Shown here: positions 46,562 to 53,980 of the stretch, one piece after another
Layout: each line of letters begins with the position of its first letter
Numbering within the stretch: the first letter of the stretch is position 1
NCBI RefSeq assembly: GCF_009296165.1
Contig: NZ_VUAZ01000003.1
Location: forward strand, 1-64,000
From: Pseudomonas kitaguniensis
GTDB taxonomy: Bacteria; Pseudomonadota; Gammaproteobacteria; Pseudomonadales; Pseudomonadaceae
Length of the DNA: 64,000 nucleotides
Direction: 5' to 3'
Notes under the pieces: model-generated
Told to the model about the DNA's origin: nothing
What the model saw: the letters and a program-made list of their open reading frames with translations, nothing else
Databases searched by the model: none
Translations under genes and position numbers: made by a program

Positions 46562-46771
46562 ATGCCTAACTCAGACCTAATGCCCTCCCTTCTCTCCAAG
46601 CTCTACGAAAACCAGCTGGCTCTCGAATCCGCGATCATGGAGATTTCAAACTGGGTCGAGCAGCGCGGCTCAGCCGAAGTTTCCGAAAACGTGCGCGGCG
46701 CACTGCACACCATCGACGCTAATGAGGACTTCGTAAAGCTGACCTTGGCAGTGTTGATGGCGCCTGATTAA
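46562..46771 (+). CDS. small hypothetical protein (69 residues)
   Basis: An acidic helical protein (MPNSDLMPSLLSKLYENQLALESAIMEISNWVEQRG ... LTLAVLMAPD). The ATG at 46562 follows AGAGGAACACCG, a good ribosome site. The composition and helix periodicity look genuine. It is the first gene after the tRNA and may belong to the prophage. No family recognised. Confidence 0.65.
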   Translation: MPNSDLMPSLLSKLYENQLALESAIMEISNWVEQRGSAEVSENVRGALHTIDANEDFVKLTLAVLMAPD

Positions 46772-46823
46772 GACAGCACTGCAGCTCGTCGCCTCGAATA
46801 GCGCCATGCCCCAACCTCGATTA

Positions 46824-46839
46824 CTGTGCATGCATACAG
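46824..46839. promoter_or_regulatory. LexA (SOS) box
   Basis: CTGTGCATGCATACAG fits CTGT-N8-ACAG exactly, within a longer palindrome TACTGT...ACAGTA. It lies 18 bases before the ATG at 46857 and controls the operon containing the YedK-like gene. Confidence 0.75.
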
Positions 46840-46856
46840 TATTCGGAATAGCCACC

Positions 46857-47198
46857 ATGGACATTATTGACGAAGACACCTTCGGGTGGCTCGGGCTTCC
46901 TACGCCTCTCGAAATGTACAAGCAGCATTGCCTGTTGCTTGAAAACGAGATACGGGAATTGAACTCGCATCTGCGAAAAGCGCGAGCAGACGTTTTCTGC
47001 ATCAGCCAGACGCTGCTGGAAACTCAGGCTAAGAACGCTGAGTTTTCTGGATACCTACGGGAAAGAGGTGCCGAAGCGGCGGTTATGCGCAAACAGTTAG
47101 AAGAGCTCACCACAGCGAACAGAATAGGCAAGCGAGAATTGGACGAACTGCGCAGGATCGTAAATGAAATGAGGCCTCGCCCAACCACGATTGTCTAA
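46857..47198 (+). CDS. SOS-controlled coiled-coil hypothetical protein
   Basis: A 113-residue protein, MDIIDEDTFGWLGLPTPLEMYKQHC then a continuous heptad region (LENEIRELNSHLRKARADVF to KRELDELRRIVNEM). The start at 46857 is fixed by the LexA box, which would fall inside the gene if the upstream ATG at 46806 were used. It ends 26 bases before the YedK-like gene, so the two are probably one SOS-induced operon. Function unknown; a scaffold or DNA-associated role is possible. Confidence 0.7.
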   Translation: MDIIDEDTFGWLGLPTPLEMYKQHCLLLENEIRELNSHLRKARADVFCISQTLLETQAKNAEFSGYLRERGAEAAVMRKQLEELTTANRIGKRELDELRRIVNEMRPRPTTIV

Positions 47199-47224
47199 GC
47201 TCAATTCAACATTGAGGAATAACC

Positions 47225-47911
47225 ATGTGTGGAAGACTGACGCAGTACCGGGGAATTCACGACTTCGTTGCGGCGCTGAGCATGCCCAATGCTCTGGCGA
47301 ACTCTGTGGGCGAATTGCCCCTAGAGCGCTACAACGTCGCCCCCACAACTCAGGTCGCACTGCTCCACATCCAGGGCGAGCTGCTACTGGCCGATCCGGT
47401 GCGCTGGGGTTGGAGGCCGCATTGGGCCAAAGACCGCGCCGCGCCGATAAACGCGCGCGTCGAGAAGGTTGCTCACGGTCCATTCTTCCGGGCGATATGG
47501 CCGCATCGGGCAATCACGCCAATCGATAACTGGTTTGAGTGGGTGGATGAAGGCGGACCGAAAAAGCAGCCCTACCTGATCCGACGGCGGGATGGCGCAC
47601 CATCACTGTGCGCAGCCATTGGTCAACTGCCTGACTCCGATGAGGGGCCGGGCGAACATGACGGCTTCGTGATCATCACCGCCGACAGCGCAGGTGGAAT
47701 GGTGGACGTGCACGACCGGCGACCCGTTGTGCTGACGCCGGAATTGGCGCGTGAATGGCTTGACCCGGCCACACCCAAAGAGCGAGCCGAGCAGATGGTT
47801 CTGCACCAAGGCGAACCGTCAGAGGTCTTCGAGTGGTTCAAGGTCGACACAGCCGTTGGCAATGTGCGGAACAAAGGGCCGGAGTTAATTCAGCCCATCA
47901 CTGCGCAGTAG
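47225..47911 (+). CDS. yedK: SRAP/YedK-family abasic-site DNA-protein crosslinker
   Basis: A 228-residue HMCES/YedK-type protein that covalently traps abasic sites in single-stranded DNA. Catalytic Cys2 is at the N-terminus (MCGRLTQYRG), with Asn in PINARVEKV, Glu in PIDNWFEWVDEG and His in VDVHDRRPVVL, all conserved. The ATG at 47225 follows GAGGAATAACC. A LexA box upstream of the operon matches the family's SOS-response-associated name. Carried here on the prophage side of the tRNA. Confidence 0.93.
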   Translation: MCGRLTQYRGIHDFVAALSMPNALANSVGELPLERYNVAPTTQVALLHIQGELLLADPVRWGWRPHWAKDRAAPINARVEKVAHGPFFRAIWPHRAITPIDNWFEWVDEGGPKKQPYLIRRRDGAPSLCAAIGQLPDSDEGPGEHDGFVIITADSAGGMVDVHDRRPVVLTPELAREWLDPATPKERAEQMVLHQGEPSEVFEWFKVDTAVGNVRNKGPELIQPITAQ

Positions 47912-48025
47912 CCCTGAAGTAAGCCTGGCAAGCTCGGAACGAGGACGCGGCAGAGCCTGGAATAATTTGCGCCGGCTTTTGCGCGCCGCTGTCCAGGGCT
48001 CCTGTTCCATCTTCTTTACATGGAT

Positions 48026-48051
48026 TGAGGGCATTTTTTCATGCCCTCCGA
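48026..48051. terminator. hairpin between yedK and the methylase gene
   Basis: GAGGGCAT (48029-48036) and ATGCCCTC pair around a T-rich loop. The loop itself supplies the T-run, so it may act as a terminator for either the plus-strand yedK operon or the minus-strand methylase gene, which converge here. Confidence 0.5.
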
Positions 48052-48075
48052 TGCAAAAGTCCAGGCACCCACTGG

Positions 48076-48843
48076 CTACCAGCTCATGATCGCCAACTCG
48101 CCAGTCACAGCGGCAGATGCCTTCCTCGGGTTGGCCGTGGTGTAACGAATATCCATCGCCTCCACGCGAAACCCCTCAAACACCCGCCGAATATCTGGGT
48201 GATCATTGATGCTCACCATTACCTTGCCTTCGCAGCTGCGCATGAACTCTGCCATGCGCTCGTATTCCTCGAAACCAAACTGGCCACCATACCCAGCGGT
48301 CTGCCAGTAAGGTGGGTCCATGTAATGGAAGGTGTGCGGCCGGTCGTATTTAACTGCGCACTTGAGCCAGGGAAGGTTTTCAACGTACGTGCCAGAAAGC
48401 CGTTGCCAAGCCTCTGACAAGTTTTCCTCGATCCGAAGAAGGTTGATAGGTCGGCCCGTGGTCGCAGTGCCGAAGGTTTGCCCGGTGGTTTTGGCGCCGA
48501 AGGCGTGCTGCTGGAGATAAAAGAACCGCGCAGCCCTCTGTATGTCCGTCAGTGTTTCCGGCACAGCCATTTTCTGCCACTCGAAGATTTGCCGCGAGCT
48601 GAGCGCCCACTTGAACTGGCGAATGAATTCCTCGAGGTGGTGTTGGACGACACGGTACAGGTTAATCAGGTCGCCATTCAGGTCGTTAAGCACCTCGACT
48701 TTGGCGGGCTGCTCGCGCTTGAAGTACAGCGCCGCGCCGCCAGCGAAAGCCTCAACGTAGCATTCGTGATCAGGGAACAGCGAAAGCAGGCGTTTCGAAA
48801 GGCGGCGCTTGCCGCCCATCCATGGAACGATTGGGTTTGTCAT
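48076..48843 (-). CDS. Dam-type adenine DNA methyltransferase (phage)
   Basis: A 255-residue N6-adenine methyltransferase. The SAM motif is NPIVPWMGGKRRLSKRLL and YVEAFAGGAALYF, and the catalytic motif IV is DPPY in HYMDPPYWQT. This is the order of the D12/alpha class that includes Dam and T4 Dam. The ATG at 48843 follows AAAGGATTGCAA; a TTG at 48849 is less likely. Phage methylases of this type protect DNA or alter regulation; the target sequence is not predictable. Confidence 0.9.
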   Translation of the reverse strand: MTNPIVPWMGGKRRLSKRLLSLFPDHECYVEAFAGGAALYFKREQPAKVEVLNDLNGDLINLYRVVQHHLEEFIRQFKWALSSRQIFEWQKMAVPETLTDIQRAARFFYLQQHAFGAKTTGQTFGTATTGRPINLLRIEENLSEAWQRLSGTYVENLPWLKCAVKYDRPHTFHYMDPPYWQTAGYGGQFGFEEYERMAEFMRSCEGKVMVSINDHPDIRRVFEGFRVEAMDIRYTTANPRKASAAVTGELAIMSW

Positions 48844-49004
48844 TTGCAATCCTTTGCAATGGGCTTTGGTGGTGGTTCCTATTTGCAGCTGATCGTCCGT
48901 AGCTGATCAAGCCGCGTTGTAAAGCTATGGCTCATCATTTAGAGGCGAATACCCCAAGTCTGGTTAGCGATAATCGTCATCTCTTACCGTCTGTCGTCGA
49001 TCAC

Positions 49005-49031
49005 TCAAGTGAATGGCTATCCGCGCTGATA
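49005..49031 (+). promoter_or_regulatory. FliA (sigma-28)-type promoter upstream of the chemoreceptor
   Basis: TCAAGT (49005-49010), a 14-base spacer and GCTGATA (49025-49031) closely match the Pseudomonas flagellar sigma-28 pattern TCAAG-N14/15-GCCGATA, with one mismatch in the -10. The ATG of the chemoreceptor gene lies 58 bases downstream. Confidence 0.55.
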
Positions 49032-49089
49032 CAGATAATGGTCCAGAAATTTCTGGGGTTCAGGACAATCCATTAACGGTAGGCGCTTT

Positions 49090-50730
49090 ATGAACCTTTT
49101 GCGTAACACTAAACTCGGGCCCAGGATGGTCACCGCCTTCGCAGCGTGTGCTGTAATTACTTTACTTGTAGGGTTGGTAGGTCGATCGGGGATAAATACG
49201 CTTAGCGATAGCCTTGACGGTGTTATATCTAACAACCTCGTATCAGTATACAAAACAAGCAACGCTCGGGCAAACGCTATTGCCCACTACCGGGACATAC
49301 ATCGTGCCCTTTTGTTAAAATACACTAAAGCACCAGCCTCTCAATACAACGATACTGTAAAGTCCATAACAGATAACCAGAAAGAGGTAGAACAGCTTTT
49401 CAATGAGTATCGTCAGACACCGCTTGCTGACGATGAGAGAGCGGCCGGAGACAAATTCGAAAAAGACTGGCCAACTTACATTCGCATTTCAGATCAAATA
49501 ATTTCTCTAATAACCCAGGGGAATCTTGATGGCGCTGCGGAGCTTCTGGACAAAGAAGGAGTGACTGCTTATAACACTGTAAATGATGAATTAAAAATTA
49601 TCGTAAAATCAAATAACGACCAGACTGGCCAAGCGGCCGAAAGCGCAACACGCTCAGTATCCCAAGCTATTTGGAGCTTGGGCATTGGTGTCGTAATAGC
49701 TTTCATTGCAGCCATAATGCTAGGTATTTTGATCACGCGCTCTATCACCAGGCCACTTTCCAGCGCGCTTAAGAGTGCAGAGCAAATAGCCGATAGAGAT
49801 CTGTCAAGGGTAGTAATAGTTGACGGGCGTGATGAGGTCAGCGATTTGATGGTCGCCCTTTCCAAGATGCAGAAAAATTTAAAAGATACTGTAACAGAAA
49901 TCGGAAGCGCAGCAGATCAACTAGCATCAGCATCTGAAGAGTTGAATGCAGTTACTGAAGAGAGCTCGCGAGGTCTGCTACGACAAAACGATGAGATTCA
50001 GCAAGCTGCTACTGCGGTTAACGAAATGACCGCAGCCGTTGAGGAAGTCGCTCGCAACGCGACGGGCGCTTCCGAAGCCTCGGAGCAGGCAAGTCGTAAT
50101 GCTATTGAAGGACGAGATCAAGTTAGAAATGCAGTAACCTCTGTCACCGCAATGGCAGATGAGATCTCTAGCTCTACAGAAAAAGTAGAAAATTTGTCGA
50201 ATCGTATAAGTGAAATCACGAAGATTCTTGATGTAATAAGGGCCATCGCGGAGCAAACAAATTTGCTAGCCCTTAATGCTGCTATTGAAGCGGCCCGAGC
50301 GGGGGAGCAAGGAAGGGGCTTTGCTGTAGTGGCAGATGAGGTACGTGCTCTTGCTCACCGCACTCAAGCATCCACTACAGACATCGAATCTATGATGAAG
50401 CAGGTCAGAACCGGTGCTGACGAAGCAGTGATGGCAATGGTCAAGAGCAAGCATTTAGCATCAAAAACTCAAGCGGAGGCCATCGAAGCAGGTAACGCTC
50501 TTAATCGCATTACTGACGGAGTATCAATTATCAATGAAAAAAACATGGTTATTGCCAGCGCTGCTGAAGAGCAAGCTCAGGTAGCGAGGGAGGTAGATAG
50601 AAATCTGGTGAACATTCAAGACCTCTCAACTCAGACAGCAACTGGAGCGCACCAGACCAATGCATCAAGCTCTGAACTGTCCAGGCTTGCAAGCTCATTT
50701 GGAGTGCTTATAGGAACTTTTAAAATCTAG
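49090..50730 (+). CDS. methyl-accepting chemotaxis protein in the prophage
   Basis: A 546-residue chemoreceptor. Transmembrane helix 1 is [15 protein letters not shown], the periplasmic part (about residues 35-185) is a four-helix-bundle ligand domain, and helix 2 is [30 protein letters not shown] domain follows at about 210-265. The cytoplasmic hairpin carries the fully conserved tip [32 protein letters not shown]. It has no C-terminal CheR pentapeptide. The gene is much richer in A+T than its neighbours and lies between a phage methylase and a phage lysozyme. A sigma-28-like promoter precedes it. Ligand unknown. Confidence 0.92.
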   Translation: MNLLRNTKLGPRMVTAFAACAVITLLVGLVGRSGINTLSDSLDGVISNNLVSVYKTSNARANAIAHYRDIHRALLLKYTKAPASQYNDTVKSITDNQKEVEQLFNEYRQTPLADDERAAGDKFEKDWPTYIRISDQIISLITQGNLDGAAELLDKEGVTAYNTVNDELKIIVKSNNDQTGQAAESATRSVSQAIWSLGIGVVIAFIAAIMLGILITRSITRPLSSALKSAEQIADRDLSRVVIVDGRDEVSDLMVALSKMQKNLKDTVTEIGSAADQLASASEELNAVTEESSRGLLRQNDEIQQAATAVNEMTAAVEEVARNATGASEASEQASRNAIEGRDQVRNAVTSVTAMADEISSSTEKVENLSNRISEITKILDVIRAIAEQTNLLALNAAIEAARAGEQGRGFAVVADEVRALAHRTQASTTDIESMMKQVRTGADEAVMAMVKSKHLASKTQAEAIEAGNALNRITDGVSIINEKNMVIASAAEEQAQVAREVDRNLVNIQDLSTQTATGAHQTNASSSELSRLASSFGVLIGTFKI

Positions 50731-51018
50731 ATTTTTTTTAGTTCTCTAGCCGTGTAGTTATTTTTTTGGAAAGCCCATTTTTTCCAATAGCTTAGGTACG
50801 AGGTATTTATTACTCGCTACCTTGGCAAGAGATGGTAGCAATCAGTTCATTATCGTTGTTTTGCTGCGCGTGGCGCAGCATTTCAACCTGATGCTGAATC
50901 TGACCATGGCGCGAGATCTATCAGTCAATCGCATGGTCGTAGACCGCGACAAACTCACCAGATAATCGCTGCAACGTTTGCCATCAGCGCCAAATCAAAC
51001 CCACCAAGCTCAAGGGCG

Positions 51019-51552
51019 TCATGCCAGCACTGCCAGCGCTTTGTCGTACAGCGACCGGCGATCTGCCAGGCCGTTGATGCCGCCATTGATTCGGCGTGTA
51101 ATTTTTACGAACTCCCCTTCGTCAGCGATGGTATTCAGCCCTCGCGTCGACCAGAACCAAGCCGCCGACATCGCAGCATGCTGCGGCTGCTCGAGCAGTT
51201 CCGGGTGATTGACCAAGTCCAGACCCATCGCTTCGCCGCAAGCGGCGTAATTGGCGCGCCCGGTGATCTGGATCAGGCCACGGCCACGGTACTTGGAGCC
51301 GTCACCCTTTACGGTATTGCCCAAGTCCTCCCGGCCCTCGTATCCAAGCTGCTGGGCGGTTGGCCCCCAAATTTCCCGCACGTAACGCAACTGGCCAGAC
51401 TCGTGGCCGATCTGCGCAATGAACGCCGACGCGCGCGCCGTTCCCACAATCGCGTAACGGTTCATTGCCGCGTTTAGAGCGGATACAAAAACGCCGGCTT
51501 GGCGGCCGGCGTTCGGGAGGATCTGCAGCAACTGCTGCTCGGTGATCGGCAT
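51019..51552 (-). CDS. phage endolysin, GH19 (chitinase-like) family
   Basis: A 177-residue glycoside hydrolase 19 lysozyme. The catalytic Glu lies in AFIAQIGHESGQLRYVREIW, and the family motif KYRGRGLIQITGRANYAACGEAMGLDLVNHPELL follows. The ending ITRRINGGINGLADR is also typical. The ATG at 51552 follows CTGGAGAAAGCC. It degrades peptidoglycan at lysis. No holin or spanin gene is visible next to it; the 288 bases to the left (50731-51018) contain no convincing gene. Confidence 0.92.
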   Translation of the reverse strand: MPITEQQLLQILPNAGRQAGVFVSALNAAMNRYAIVGTARASAFIAQIGHESGQLRYVREIWGPTAQQLGYEGREDLGNTVKGDGSKYRGRGLIQITGRANYAACGEAMGLDLVNHPELLEQPQHAAMSAAWFWSTRGLNTIADEGEFVKITRRINGGINGLADRRSLYDKALAVLA

Positions 51553-51565
51553 GGCTTTCTCCAGG

Positions 51566-51591
51566 CGAAAAAAAACCGCTCGGCGGCGGGT
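51566..51591 (-). terminator. hairpin module before lysozyme gene
   Basis: On the minus strand CCGC-CGCCGA-GCGG is followed by T8, then GCCTGGAGAAA and the lysozyme ATG. It lies 20 bases after the stop of the preceding gene. Same arrangement as at 52921, 57911 and 58554. Confidence 0.65.
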
Positions 51592-51610
51592 GTTAGTGCA
51601 AACGCTGGCT

Positions 51611-52162
51611 CTACTGTGGAGCCTCGGGCCACTCAATGGCCTGCGGGTAACCGGGCTGATCGGGCAGGCGGTTGAGTGCAACACGAAACTTCTTCCAGGA
51701 TGTCAGCAGTGCCAAATCTGCAGCAGTCGCGTCGTCAACATCGACCGCGTCCTGCAAAGGCGCGATTGCGTGGTCAGCGGCCGCGCGCAAACGATTGATC
51801 TCAGCGTGCGCCTCCCCCATCGGATCGGCGGCCGGCGGCGGAACGACAATCGCCTCTAAGTCCGGCACCAGGATATGCAGCGTGATCATTGTTTTCAGGT
51901 CGTACGCTTCGCCATCCATCGTGACAGTGATGGTCAACAGCCCATCGTCGAAGGACGTATCGACCAGCGCCTGGCTTTCCGACGGGTGCAGTGAAAAGCC
52001 CCAACCCTGATCCAGTGGCGGAAACGGCACCATGCCCAGGGAGCCCGTCACGCAGTAAACACCCACATCTTTGCGGTAACTGCCAACATCGATGCCGCCA
52101 AGTGAGGTCAGGTCGTACATCGCGCCCGTAGAACCCACGATATTGATTGCTGCTCTTGCCAT
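51611..52162 (-). CDS. tail fibre assembly chaperone-like protein
   Basis: A 183-residue protein. The C-terminal half (AAADHAIAPLQDAVDVDD, then LTSWKKFRVALNRL and PGYPQAIEWPEAP) is the caudoviral tail-fibre assembly (TAP) domain. The N-terminal 100 residues form a separate beta-rich domain. The ATG at 52162 lies 4 bases after the fibre stop, so the two are coupled. It probably helps trimerise the fibre just upstream. Confidence 0.8.
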   Translation of the reverse strand: MARAAINIVGSTGAMYDLTSLGGIDVGSYRKDVGVYCVTGSLGMVPFPPLDQGWGFSLHPSESQALVDTSFDDGLLTITVTMDGEAYDLKTMITLHILVPDLEAIVVPPPAADPMGEAHAEINRLRAAADHAIAPLQDAVDVDDATAADLALLTSWKKFRVALNRLPDQPGYPQAIEWPEAPQ

Positions 52163-52165
52163 GAT

Positions 52166-52906
52166 TTAGATCGCCTTAAGGGTGCCGTCTTGGGCACGGG
52201 TGGTGTTGCCGTCGTGGTAGATCTTGCGCCACGGGTCGCCGCCGCCGTTGCCGGCAATAGTGCGGAACATGAGGTTCATGCTGCCGCCGGTAACGACTTG
52301 GGCTACCAGGTCCATCGCACAGTTCTGGTAAGGATACTGAGCCCTGATACCCGCCCAGTACGCACCGCCGGAAGGGACTACCGTTGTGCTGTCGCCGTAA
52401 TTGATGAAGTGGCTGCCTTGCTCAATGAAAGCTGAGTTGCCGACCATGGGCGCCGGTGCGCTAACGTCCTGAACATTGCCTGCGGCACTGCCAATGGTTT
52501 TGAGTGCGGCGCTGCCGAGCCCCAAGCTTGTGCGCGCTGCAGGCACCGAGGTTGCGCCGGTGCCGCCGCTGGTAACGGGTACCACGCTCATGCTGGCCAC
52601 CGGGCCAAGCCCTGCCAGTGTCGCGCCCCACTGCTGCACCATCTGGTTGACCGCATCGGCCAGCGCCTTGGGATAGCCGTTTACGGGCACGATGCCGTAG
52701 GTAGCACCGGCGGCGCTCACGCCACGGTAATTGGGGGAAATCGATACCGACGTATCGCTCACCGGGTTGGTTACCTGATAGATGCCGCTGTCAGGACCAA
52801 CAAACATATCGCCCGGTCGGCAATTAGAAAACTTTGTACCGGCTCCGGTTACTACGGCGCTGCCGTTGGTAACGGTGACCGTCCCTTCTGTGTACCAAGA
52901 AGCCAT
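52166..52906 (-). CDS. phage tail fibre protein
   Basis: A 246-residue fibre. The N-terminal part (MASWYTEGTVTVTNGSAVVTGAGTKF) resembles fibre attachment domains found in Pseudomonas prophages. The middle has the collagen-free beta-repeat motif SGGTGATSVPAARTSLGLG typical of tail fibres. The C-terminal part (HFINYGDSTTVVPSGGAYW and IYHDGNTTRAQDG) is a receptor-binding tip. The ATG at 52906 follows CTGGAGAAACAT after a hairpin. Confidence 0.82.
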   Translation of the reverse strand: MASWYTEGTVTVTNGSAVVTGAGTKFSNCRPGDMFVGPDSGIYQVTNPVSDTSVSISPNYRGVSAAGATYGIVPVNGYPKALADAVNQMVQQWGATLAGLGPVASMSVVPVTSGGTGATSVPAARTSLGLGSAALKTIGSAAGNVQDVSAPAPMVGNSAFIEQGSHFINYGDSTTVVPSGGAYWAGIRAQYPYQNCAMDLVAQVVTGGSMNLMFRTIAGNGGGDPWRKIYHDGNTTRAQDGTLKAI

Positions 52907-52920
52907 ATGTTTCTCCAGGC

Positions 52921-52943
52921 AAAAAAATACCCGCATCGCGGGT
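52921..52943 (-). terminator. hairpin module before tail fibre gene
   Basis: ACCCGC-gat-GCGGGT followed by ATT and T6 on the minus strand, then GCCTGGAGAAA and the fibre ATG. It follows the stop at 52971 by 28 bases. Confidence 0.75.
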
Positions 52944-52970
52944 TATGTAAGTTGTTTAGTGAAACAAGCA

Positions 52971-53657
52971 TCAGGTGCCGGGCAGCCGGGCAAATACTGC
53001 GCCGGGCGATCCCATGTCTGACCATGCGCCTTGCGCTGTTATCCCGAACACTTGCAAGCAGCGCTCAGCATGGCTGAATCTAACTCCTATCTGAGTCCAT
53101 CCAACTACCTGAGGTGTAAGTAGCCCTCTAGAAAAAGGATTTATCATAAAGTACTCGTCAGACAGCAAGGGGGCCGTTAGCGCGTTTCTCCAGTAGTAGC
53201 CATTAGTGATAGCGTTGATCACTACCCGCCCTTGGAATGACCAGGAATGGCTGGCACGACTGAATAGAACCGGCACGGCGCCGGAATCATAAATAAGGCT
53301 TCGGTCGGCGGCCCACATTCTCATTCCGTAAGTGTCTGTGCTTTTTGACGCAAACACGGCGGCGAACCACTTTCCATTCGGCCGCATATCTGTTTGTAGT
53401 GAGACTATCTGGAATCCCGTCCAGGCTCCAGCGGAGCCCAGTATGGTCATACTCGTATAAAGGTCGCCCGGATTCGACTCGCTGTTCCTTAGGAAAATGC
53501 AGGGAGGCTCTAGAGTAGTTATCGCTGCCGGGAAATAAACGTTAATGGCGTACGCTGTAGCGGCGTACACGCCGCTATAAATAACGCACAGTCTAGGCGT
53601 CTCGGAATCTATCTGCACGAAGCCGCTGTCGTTTATAGCTTTGAGGCCGTAACTCAA
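52971..53657 (-). CDS. phage tail-tip accessory protein (DUF6453-like)
   Basis: A 228-residue protein starting MSYGLKAINDSGFVQIDSETPRL, a beta-rich pattern that recurs in the smaller neighbour at 53654-53980. Its ATG overlaps the stop of that neighbour (ATGA). Both follow J in the direction of transcription, where lambdoid phages carry small tip or fibre attachment genes. The family assignment is from memory and tentative. Confidence 0.65.
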   Translation of the reverse strand: MSYGLKAINDSGFVQIDSETPRLCVIYSGVYAATAYAINVYFPAAITTLEPPCIFLRNSESNPGDLYTSMTILGSAGAWTGFQIVSLQTDMRPNGKWFAAVFASKSTDTYGMRMWAADRSLIYDSGAVPVLFSRASHSWSFQGRVVINAITNGYYWRNALTAPLLSDEYFMINPFSRGLLTPQVVGWTQIGVRFSHAERCLQVFGITAQGAWSDMGSPGAVFARLPGT

Positions 53658-53980
53658 TTTTTATACCTCATTACAAGCAGTCTAAACTTCATAAGACTTC
53701 TCCAGTTCCCCGGCTCCCCCGGATTCTTGCCTCTAATTGTGACGACTTCAGGCGCTACGGACATGTAGGGAAGCGCGCTCGACGAGTTGTCACCTGCTGC
53801 CGGTTCCGTGGGTAAAATTACGGCGACGCAAGTATCTGCGCTAAATCCGGGTATATTAACGGTTATAACGAGAGTAGAGGTCAAATCATAAAGCGCATTA
53901 TGAATTACCTGATAAGTAAAACTATCTGTATCCATCTGGAGGGCGCTGTTCGCCCCCCATACTCGAACACCAAAACTCAT
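53654..53980 (-). CDS. small phage tail-tip protein, paralogue-like of the next gene
   Basis: A 108-residue protein (MSFGVRVWGANSALQMDTDSF ... VITVNIPGF). Opening and beta pattern resemble the first 110 residues of the 228-residue protein that follows. Its ATG overlaps the J stop (TAATG), so it is coupled to J. It may be a duplicated and shortened copy. Confidence 0.6.
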   Translation of the reverse strand: MSFGVRVWGANSALQMDTDSFTYQVIHNALYDLTSTLVITVNIPGFSADTCVAVILPTEPAAGDNSSSALPYMSVAPEVVTIRGKNPGEPGNWRSLMKFRLLVMRYKN

